Source of the DNA: an uncultured archaeon
GTDB taxonomy: Archaea > Nanobdellota > Nanobdellia > Woesearchaeales > ARS49
Length of the DNA stretch: 9,307 bases
Assembly: GCA_902385765.1 (NCBI GenBank)
Contig: CABMGU010000035.1
Span: forward strand, 1-9,307
Direction of reading: 5' to 3'
Below the pieces are notes generated by a model that saw only the letters and a program-made list of their open reading frames with translations, did no database searches and had not been told where the DNA came from. Positions 1 to 5,069 of the stretch are shown here, piece after piece. The position numbers were made by a program, and so were the translations under genes. Numbering within the stretch: the stretch's first letter is position 1; each line of letters opens with the position of its first letter.

Positions 1-864
1 GCTTCCTTTTGTTAAAAAGAATTCTATTGTGATTTTTTTCTTTCCAGGAAAGTATTCGTCCTCATCAAGTTCTCCGATTTTGAGGTCTTTTGCTTCTGTC
101 CATACTTTTCTTTCGCTTCCTTCTGCGCTGGCTTCTGGCAGTTCTCTAATTACAAAGTCAGCCGGCTTCAAGTCTTCCTCTGCTAAAACTTTTTTAGTCA
201 CTTCATCTGTTGTTTCTGTTCCGAATCCAACTATTGGCAATACTTCCTTGTCAGTTTGCATCGCTGCCTTGTTCCACAGTAAGCTTTGATATGCGTGTAC
301 AAACAACAGGAGTAATTTGCGTGGTAGCCGTCTTAGTGCTCCAACGTAATCGTTTCCTTTCAGTTGAATTTGTGGGTATAGATTTATTATCAGTTCTGCG
401 GCTTCTTTGAACTGTCTTTTGACTACGTGTCTTCCTATGTCGGCATTGCTTGTGCTGAATCGCTGTTCACCAAATAAATTTCTTAATTTTGGCGTAATCC
501 TTGGCATCTTCTCCAGGTTTCTCACAACAATCTTGAACTTGTTGCCTTCCAGCTGCCCAAGATGTACCGGCTCGTCTCCGTATCCGAGAAGTGTGCATTT
601 GACGTTCTGCATGTCAATATCGACCTTAGTAACGCCGTAAGCTCCGCAAACCTGTTCTGTTACTGCTTTTTTGTCTTTGTTTCCTGCGCAGGATAGCGAA
701 TTAAGCTTGATGCGCCACGCAACAGATAGTCTTCTTAGTGCTTCCATTGTTGTAACGTCTTTTTTCCAGAGTCTGAAATACGTGTATTTGCCTGAACTTT
801 TTGGCTGGACAGCACTAACCTCTTCAACAGCAAAGTCTTCTGGGATGTGCTTTATTACGTTCAT
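1..864 (-). CDS. truD: tRNA pseudouridine(13) synthase TruD, 3' end cut by window edge
   Basis: This gene encodes the TruD/Pus7-type synthase that isomerises U13 in the tRNA D-stem to pseudouridine. I translated 288 codons from the ATG at 864-862 to the window edge with no stop. Visible family signatures are an N-terminal PEDFAVEEV (8-16), the catalytic-loop motif AGNKDKKAVTEQ (60-71) with the presumed nucleophile D64, NLFGEQRF (129-136) and FVHAYQSLLWN (188-198). The last visible residues (IEFFLTKGS) match the family's near-terminal strand, so probably only a few dozen residues are missing. The start is fixed by an in-frame TAA nine codons upstream with no ATG, GTG or TTG between, and by a TATA box about 27 nt upstream. 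The protein starts almost directly at the PEDF segment, so it looks compact for an archaeal TruD. It diverges from the endonuclease gene. Confidence in the family is high; the true C-terminus is not visible. Confidence 0.93.
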   Translation of the reverse strand, partial: MNVIKHIPEDFAVEEVSAVQPKSSGKYTYFRLWKKDVTTMEALRRLSVAWRIKLNSLSCAGNKDKKAVTEQVCGAYGVTKVDIDMQNVKCTLLGYGDEPVHLGQLEGNKFKIVVRNLEKMPRITPKLRNLFGEQRFSTSNADIGRHVVKRQFKEAAELIINLYPQIQLKGNDYVGALRRLPRKLLLLFVHAYQSLLWNKAAMQTDKEVLPIVGFGTETTDEVTKKVLAEEDLKPADFVIRELPEASAEGSERKVWTEAKDLKIGELDEDEYFPGKKKITIEFFLTKGS

Positions 865-885
865 AATCTCGTCGACAAAGATAAA

Positions 886-897
886 GATTTAAATAAC
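886..897 (-). promoter_or_regulatory. TATA box for truD, probable leaderless start
   Basis: On the minus strand this reads GTTATTTAAATC, a good archaeal TATA-like element centred about 27 nt upstream of the truD ATG. With the usual archaeal spacing, transcription would start at or next to the start codon, giving a leaderless mRNA. No Shine-Dalgarno motif precedes the ATG, which agrees. The initiation site is inferred. Confidence 0.5.
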
Positions 898-905
898 CTT
901 CGAAA

Positions 906-935
906 GCACTCCAACAGCTCAGCCAGAATAGAGCA
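906..935 (+). pseudogene. possible tRNA 5'-half remnant (acceptor/D-arm)
   Basis: The segment contains a self-complementary GCTC (917-920) and GAGC (931-934) around a ten-base loop AGCCAGAATA. That is the shape and almost the consensus sequence of an archaeal tRNA D-arm (expected AGCCAGGATA). It is preceded by GCACTCCAACA, which could be a decayed acceptor strand. No anticodon arm follows: the sequence turns at once into the AT-rich promoter of the next gene. Invariant G19 of the D-loop is A, and the spacing from the possible acceptor to the D-stem is two bases too long. It therefore cannot be a working tRNA. It could be a leftover half-gene from an insertion event, or a chance hairpin. Confidence 0.4.
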
Positions 936-938
936 AAA

Positions 939-948
939 TTAATAAATA
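939..948 (+). promoter_or_regulatory. TATA box for the endonuclease gene
   Basis: TTAATAAATA is centred about 26 nt upstream of the ATG at 970, so the transcript would begin at or near the start codon and be leaderless. There is no Shine-Dalgarno motif before 970. The same transcript would run into the downstream tRNA-Arg. This rests on spacing and composition only. Confidence 0.45.
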
Positions 949-969
949 CGTTCAGTTTCTTAATGATTT

Positions 970-1965
970 ATGAGAATTTTGTTAACACGAGATTCAAAGA
1001 ATAAAATGCTTGCATACCTGAAGAAACAGAATAACGCGCAAAGTTTGGATGAATTGGCTCAAAAACTTAAGATACAAAAAGGCACTTTTGAGAAATGGTT
1101 TTACATTGAACAAAGATATATTCCTGAAAAATTCATTCCTGACGAATTATTGAATCATCTCAAAGTTATCGATAGACAGGAGGATGGCTGGGGTCAAAAA
1201 AAGGGCGGAAAGAAAACTTATAAGATAATTATGGAAAAATACGGTAAAGAAGAAATTAAAAGACGCCAAATTAAGGGAGGCCTAAACAGTGCCTTTAAGA
1301 ATGATCAATTGGCAAAACAAGCTTTCAGGATAGATATTTATTCTCCTGCTTTTCTGGAACTTTATGGAGCCTTGCTGGGTGACGGTTGGTTGAGCTCTCT
1401 TTTTTATCGGTACAAAACCAAAAGAAGCTATTGGTGGATTGGAATAAGCGGTGATGCAAGAAAAGATAAAGGTTATTTGATGTTTCTAAGAAGCATAATT
1501 AAGAGATTATTTGGAAAGACGGCCATTATCAAATATAAGAAGGACAGTAATGGAATGGAAATAATATTTTGTCATAAGCACCTGATTCTTTTTTTGAATA
1601 AAGCATTGCATTTCCCGATTGGTTTGAAAAATAATCTGAAAATAGAGGATACAATAGCTCAAGATTGGAATAGAGTAAAACACGTCATAAGGGGAATCTT
1701 TGATACAGATGGATGTTTTTATTTTGATAAAACGCCCGCTAAAAAACCATATCCTTGTATTTCCATACATATGAACGAACCCATTTTGCTTGATCAGATT
1801 CACGAACAATTAAAAACTCAGAACTTCAAGTCAATGCGAAGGAAAGATCGGGTTGTATTGAAAGGAAGCATACAAATTAATAAATGGATGGTGGAAATCG
1901 GCTCTAGTAATCCCAAACATTTCCGTAAATATCAATCATGGAAACAAAATGCGCTTGCAGCTTAG
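970..1965 (+). CDS. free-standing LAGLIDADG homing endonuclease with N-terminal extension
   Basis: This is a 331-residue DNA endonuclease with two LAGLIDADG motifs, so it should fold as a monomeric double-strand cutter. Motif 1 is LYGALLGDG (131-139) with acidic D138; motif 2 is IRGIFDTDG (240-248) with acidic D247. The two motifs are about 110 residues apart, normal for single-chain enzymes. Residues 1-125 form a basic extension. Residues 26-45 (SLDELAQKLKIQKGTFEKWF) look like a helix-turn-helix, and 76-120 are very rich in Lys, Arg and Gly, so this part may help DNA binding. Codon use is strongly A-rich (mostly AAA, AAT and ATA) compared with the genes around it, suggesting separate acquisition. 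The last five codons, including the TAG stop (1963-1965), lie inside the tRNA-Arg gene. It is not within a recognisable intron, because the tRNA it abuts is complete. Its cleavage target is unknown; the tRNA locus is the obvious guess. Confidence 0.9.
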   Translation: MRILLTRDSKNKMLAYLKKQNNAQSLDELAQKLKIQKGTFEKWFYIEQRYIPEKFIPDELLNHLKVIDRQEDGWGQKKGGKKTYKIIMEKYGKEEIKRRQIKGGLNSAFKNDQLAKQAFRIDIYSPAFLELYGALLGDGWLSSLFYRYKTKRSYWWIGISGDARKDKGYLMFLRSIIKRLFGKTAIIKYKKDSNGMEIIFCHKHLILFLNKALHFPIGLKNNLKIEDTIAQDWNRVKHVIRGIFDTDGCFYFDKTPAKKPYPCISIHMNEPILLDQIHEQLKTQNFKSMRRKDRVVLKGSIQINKWMVEIGSSNPKHFRKYQSWKQNALAA

Positions 1966-2026
1966 CTTGGATTTGAGCGTTCGGTTCCTAACCGAAAGAT
2001 CGAGGGTTCGAATCCCTCCAGGCGCG
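1951..2026 (+). tRNA. tRNA-Arg (anticodon CCT), intron-less
   Basis: A complete 76-nt cloverleaf can be drawn. The acceptor stem is GCGCTTG/CAGGCGC, all seven positions paired with one T-G, then discriminator G. The D-stem is GCTT/GAGC, the anticodon stem TTCGG/CCGAA, the loop TTCCTAA with anticodon CCT at 1987-1989, the variable loop AGATC, and the T-arm GAGGG/CCCTC with loop TTCGAAT. It reads AGG codons. A20, C35 and U36, known arginine identity bases, are all present. CCA is not encoded, as in many archaeal genes. Two tertiary-core positions are odd: base 8 is C instead of U, and base 21 is T instead of A. The first 15 bases are also the end of the endonuclease gene, so the tRNA's promoter must lie inside that gene (TAAATAT at 1926-1932 is a weak candidate) or the tRNA is processed from the endonuclease transcript. 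Confidence 0.95.
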
Positions 2027-2030
2027 TAAC

Positions 2031-3065
2031 ATGTATCAGCCAATACACTTCCTCCAAGGGCTTAGATATTTCTTGGCATCATTAAAGCAGAAGCTGAAAG
2101 GACCAACAAGATACCAAGGCAATGCAGATGATATCTGCCGGCAAATCGTAAAAAATTGCTGGAATGGCAGGTATTTCCAGGCCAGCACGCACCATTACAG
2201 GGAATTCTGGGCAAGAGACTTTGGGTATTGCGCTGAAAGTCTTGTCAGATTAGGCTATCTGAAAGAAGTCAGGCAGACTTTGTCTTAAGCGCTTGCAAAA
2301 TATTGCAAAACAGGCATAAAAACCACGATTAGCAGGGAAGGATTTCCTTTTTCGTTTCCAAATGTTTACAGTCCTGATTCTGTTGCCTTGACACTGCACG
2401 CCTTAAGGTTTGCAAAAGATAAAGCGCTCATAATAAAGTACAGAACATTCCTGCAGAGGGAGATTGATGCTTTTGCGTGCATAGTTCTTGAGGATGGCAA
2501 AGTGAGAAATGCTGATTTTTCTGGTATGCGTGATTATGCAGTGCGCAGCAGCAGCTGTTATGACCATTGTATGGCTATCCTGCTTGCCAGAGAAGCAAAA
2601 AAGCTTGGTTTCAAGTTTGCGTATTCTGAGAAAGAGCTTGTTAAGACTCTTGGTAGTTATTGGATTGGTTATTATCGTGATGATATGGCTAGTTTGGCGC
2701 CTAGTGGTGATGCGAATGCATTGCCGTACTGGCTCGGCGTTGGAAAGGATTTCAATAAGACGTTAAGTATCTTGCAGGATGAACTGCCGTTGTCATATGG
2801 CGCCAGGCAGAAAATGATTGCAGAGGAGTTTTTTGTGCCGGACTGGGAAACTTCTGCTGTGTGGCCTCTCCTTGGTTTTATCTGGATGAAAGCAGTTAAG
2901 AAATACAAGCCTGCTCTTGCTAAAGAGTATAAGCACGCCTACGCCGAGCTCATAGAGAAATACGACACTTTGTATGAGGTTTACACAAACCGCAAGCCTT
3001 ACAAATCGTTTTTCTATCATGCTGACGAGGGTATGCTTTGGGCAGCTAACTTTCTGGCGTTGTGA
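2031..3065 (+). pseudogene. six-hairpin glycosidase-like (glucoamylase/debranching-type) protein, interrupted by in-frame TAA
   Basis: Ignoring one stop, this is a 344-codon reading frame from the ATG at 2031 to the TGA at 3063-3065. TAA at 2286-2288 (codon 86) splits it into 85 and about 258 residues, in the same frame and without any indel. Recognisable stretches are YFQAST and FWARDF (residues 48-64), then, after the stop, GFPFSFPNVYSPDS, SGDANALPY, DWETSAVWP and a C-terminal YHADEGMLWA. The aromatic and acidic pattern on regular helices recalls the (alpha/alpha)6 glycosidases (GH15, GH63 and amylo-alpha-1,6-glucosidase types). I assign it there by resemblance only and cannot name the catalytic residues. 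No signal peptide or membrane segment is evident. It begins 4 nt after the tRNA and its stop directly abuts the stop of the convergent glycosyltransferase. It is either a recent nonsense mutant or a sequencing/assembly error. Confidence 0.5.
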
Positions 3066-4304
3066 TTACCACTTTCTTTTTGTTCTTGTGGCTTCCTGGA
3101 ATATTGAAGAAATCCAGTTTACAGTTGAGAAGTAAGGCATTACAAGTACGTATGAAATGAGCGGAGTAATTTCTCCTCTGAAGTGTTCCTTGAAGAATCT
3201 GTGTGCGAAGATTATCAGGTAGGTTCCAAGTATGAATGCAATCATAATGGGCAGGTACACTTGTACGTTGCGTGCAAGGATGAATTCTTTCAGTGTTGGA
3301 AAGCTCAGTATTCTGTCAAGGAAATAGTTTGGTATTGTGATGCTTCTGAACAAAAAGTCATACAGTCTGTTCAGTAAATCATACGAGATTATGCTGACAT
3401 TTACTACGAGAATCATTACTGCTAGTACGTTTACCGGCAGTTGGAATACTCCGAATATTCCGTGTTTTGAAGAGAAGAACATTTTGCGGTAGTTCCAGTG
3501 GTTGAAGATGTATCCTCTTGTCCATCTGATGCGCTGGCGCCATAATTCTGACATCGTGGTTGGAACGCGCGTGTATGTTACGCTGTCTGGTTCCATCCTG
3601 ATTTCGTAGCCATTGTACTTCAGGCGCAGTGCTATTTCCAAATCTTCAGTCAGGTTGTTTCTGTCTGGTGTGAACCCTCCAAGTTTTCGGATGACTGCTG
3701 TTCTGTACATTGACAGCACCCCTGGAGTCATTGATAGTGTGCCGAAATTTGACATTATTTTTCTTATCATGCTTGACATGATGTACTCGACTCTTTGCAG
3801 TCTTTCCAGGAAGGTTTTTGGTTCTTCTACTCGGATACGGCTGATTACTGCGCCGATTTTTTTGTCTGCAAAGTTTGATAGTGATATCGCAATGCTGTCT
3901 TTTGATATTTTGCTGTCTGCATCTACGACTGCAAAATATTCTCCTTTTGCCTTTTCCAAAGCTGCATTCAATGCAGATGCCTTGCCTCCATTTTCTTTGT
4001 GGAATAGTTTGAACGGCATTTCAGGGTGTGCTTTCTGGAATTTGCGCATTTTCTGCAGTGAATTGTCAACGCTTCCGTCATCTACTACAATGACATCTAA
4101 AAGTTCTTTTGGATAGCCTGTAGAAAATACTGATTTTATTGTTCTGATTGGGTCTTTGTCATTGTTTCTGCTGAAAACAGGGATTCCTATGCTTAATGTG
4201 GCAAGGACTTTTTTCCTGGTTGGCTTTGAATGTAAAAAGTTCAGCCAGACTATGACCAGCCATAGTGAAATGAATGAAATTCCCCATAGTATATACTGTA
4301 GCAT
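3066..4304 (-). CDS. membrane-anchored processive family 2 glycosyltransferase
   Basis: This 412-residue GT-A-fold enzyme should transfer sugars from nucleotide donors at the cytoplasmic face of the membrane and probably polymerise or export a surface glycan. The layout is an N-terminal membrane helix (about 3-23), a catalytic domain (about 36-265) and two or three C-terminal helices (about 286-310, 350-370 and 382-400). All family motifs are intact: VDDGS (74-78) for nucleotide binding, DAD (128-130) for metal binding, TED (219-221) with the presumed catalytic base, and QRIRW (257-261), the QxxRW motif of processive synthases such as hyaluronan, chitin and poly-GlcNAc synthases. Donor and product cannot be read from sequence. 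The ATG at 4304 lies about 27 nt from a TATA box. Its stop abuts the stop of the convergent glycosidase-like gene, so a role in the same polysaccharide metabolism is possible but unproven. Confidence 0.9.
   Translation of the reverse strand: MLQYILWGISFISLWLVIVWLNFLHSKPTRKKVLATLSIGIPVFSRNNDKDPIRTIKSVFSTGYPKELLDVIVVDDGSVDNSLQKMRKFQKAHPEMPFKLFHKENGGKASALNAALEKAKGEYFAVVDADSKISKDSIAISLSNFADKKIGAVISRIRVEEPKTFLERLQRVEYIMSSMIRKIMSNFGTLSMTPGVLSMYRTAVIRKLGGFTPDRNNLTEDLEIALRLKYNGYEIRMEPDSVTYTRVPTTMSELWRQRIRWTRGYIFNHWNYRKMFFSSKHGIFGVFQLPVNVLAVMILVVNVSIISYDLLNRLYDFLFRSITIPNYFLDRILSFPTLKEFILARNVQVYLPIMIAFILGTYLIIFAHRFFKEHFRGEITPLISYVLVMPYFSTVNWISSIFQEATRTKRKW
3071..3086 (+). terminator. possible oligo-T terminator after the glycosidase-like gene
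   Basis: The plus strand is pyrimidine- and T-rich just past the stop at 3065, including TTTCTTTTTGTTCTT. T-runs are the usual archaeal intrinsic termination signal. This DNA also encodes the basic C-terminus (RTKRKW) of the opposite-strand gene, which by itself would produce T-richness, so the call is weak. Confidence 0.25.
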
Positions 4305-4326
4305 ATGCTTAAAAATCGAGTTAGCC

Positions 4327-4337
4327 CTTTATAAAGG
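4327..4337 (-). promoter_or_regulatory. TATA box for the glycosyltransferase gene
   Basis: CTTTATAAAGG is a near-palindromic TATA element centred about 27-28 nt upstream of the glycosyltransferase ATG at 4304, which fits a leaderless mRNA. It is one of two back-to-back boxes in the 81-nt divergent spacer. Because the box is symmetric, direction is assigned from its spacing to the gene. Confidence 0.5.
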
Positions 4338-4346
4338 TTGCGCTAA

Positions 4347-4355
4347 TTTTATATA
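4347..4355 (+). promoter_or_regulatory. TATA box for the YjdF-like gene
   Basis: TTTTATATA is centred about 35 nt upstream of the ATG at 4386, predicting transcription from about 4377 and a leader of roughly 9 nt. A GGGGGAG run (4378-4384) ends 1 nt before the ATG. That is too close for a normal Shine-Dalgarno interaction, so its role is unclear. Confidence 0.45.
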
Positions 4356-4385
4356 CAAAATCAGCAGGAATATCGTCGGGGGAGC

Positions 4386-5069
4386 ATGGATAACCAATTA
4401 CGGATTATAACGGCAGTCAGCGTTCTGATTTTTCTGGTAATGATACCTTTGGGAATGGTAAACGGTGTCTATGGTTTCATTCCTGACATGATATTTTTCA
4501 TTTGTTTGGTGTTATTCTACGCGTGGTCATACAACACGTTCAGGATGACTGCCCCGATTTTCACATTATTGGTAATCGGTCACATTCTGCACGCTTGCGG
4601 AATATTTGGATGGTATCACATATCTCCTGTGCCCATTCAATGGGATCATATAACGCACTTCATTGGATGTATGCCTTTTGCAATGTTGTTTTTCAACTGG
4701 CTGTCTCAATGGGCGGATGCAAAATGGTTTACAAGAAAAAACCTGTTGCTGTTGATTGCAGTATTTTTTGCAACAATTGGTGTGGGCGCATTAGTTGAAC
4801 TTATAGAATTTGTCGGATTCCTCTCGCTTGGTTTTGGTGAGGGTGGGCTTATGTTCGGTCCAGGAGACAGCGTTGCTGGCTTGGAAGGCAACACGCTGAT
4901 GGAGGCCGTCGGTGGCGGATACATTAATACTGGATGGGACTTGGCATTCAACACAATAGGGACCTTGTTTGGAATCGTTTTGATGATTCTGTCCAAGATT
5001 GTCGTCAAAAAGAAGCTGCAAAAAGCATATTACTTTGAGCCGATAGAGAGTTTTTCTAGGAAGATTTAG
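4386..5069 (+). CDS. YjdF/DUF2238-like integral membrane protein
   Basis: This is a 227-residue polytopic membrane protein with about six hydrophobic helices (roughly 7-26, 31-49, 56-76, 92-108, 118-143 and 187-206). The conserved-looking polar motifs sit at helix ends: WDHITHF (86-92), VELIEF (137-142) and NTGWDLAFNTIG (181-192). The combination of a D-H-H cluster, a glutamate pair and a late WDL..N..G is what I recall for the YjdF/DUF2238 family, whose biochemical role is not established. The acidic and histidine residues could bind a metal or act as a membrane-embedded enzyme, but that is speculation. The tail is basic and cytoplasmic in character. It is divergent from the glycosyltransferase, and its 3' end overlaps the 3' end of gatE by 14 nt. 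Confidence is good for a membrane protein and moderate for the family. Confidence 0.7.
   Translation: MDNQLRIITAVSVLIFLVMIPLGMVNGVYGFIPDMIFFICLVLFYAWSYNTFRMTAPIFTLLVIGHILHACGIFGWYHISPVPIQWDHITHFIGCMPFAMLFFNWLSQWADAKWFTRKNLLLLIAVFFATIGVGALVELIEFVGFLSLGFGEGGLMFGPGDSVAGLEGNTLMEAVGGGYINTGWDLAFNTIGTLFGIVLMILSKIVVKKKLQKAYYFEPIESFSRKI

Noticed and set aside
29..892. Four plus-strand reading frames over the left edge
   Set aside because: All are shadows of truD, which reads open for 288 codons on the minus strand with conserved catalytic motifs.
1507..1809. 100-residue minus-strand reading frame inside the endonuclease
   Set aside because: It is complementary to the region between and including the LAGLIDADG half-sites, and has no start signal or recognisable motif.
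936..1979. Endonuclease lying within a tRNA intron, with 906-935 as 5' exon and the anticodon arm onward as 3' exon
   Set aside because: The fragment at 906-935 cannot form a proper acceptor stem with CAGGCGC, whereas 1951-1957 pairs with it at all seven positions. The downstream tRNA is complete without any splicing.
2286..2288. TAA as a reassigned or recoded sense codon
   Set aside because: TAA ends other convincing genes in the window at the expected family C-termini. Known archaeal recoding uses TGA (selenocysteine) or TAG (pyrrolysine), not TAA.
3613..4116. 167-residue plus-strand reading frame
   Set aside because: It is antisense to the glycosyltransferase catalytic domain, whose motifs are all intact on the other strand.
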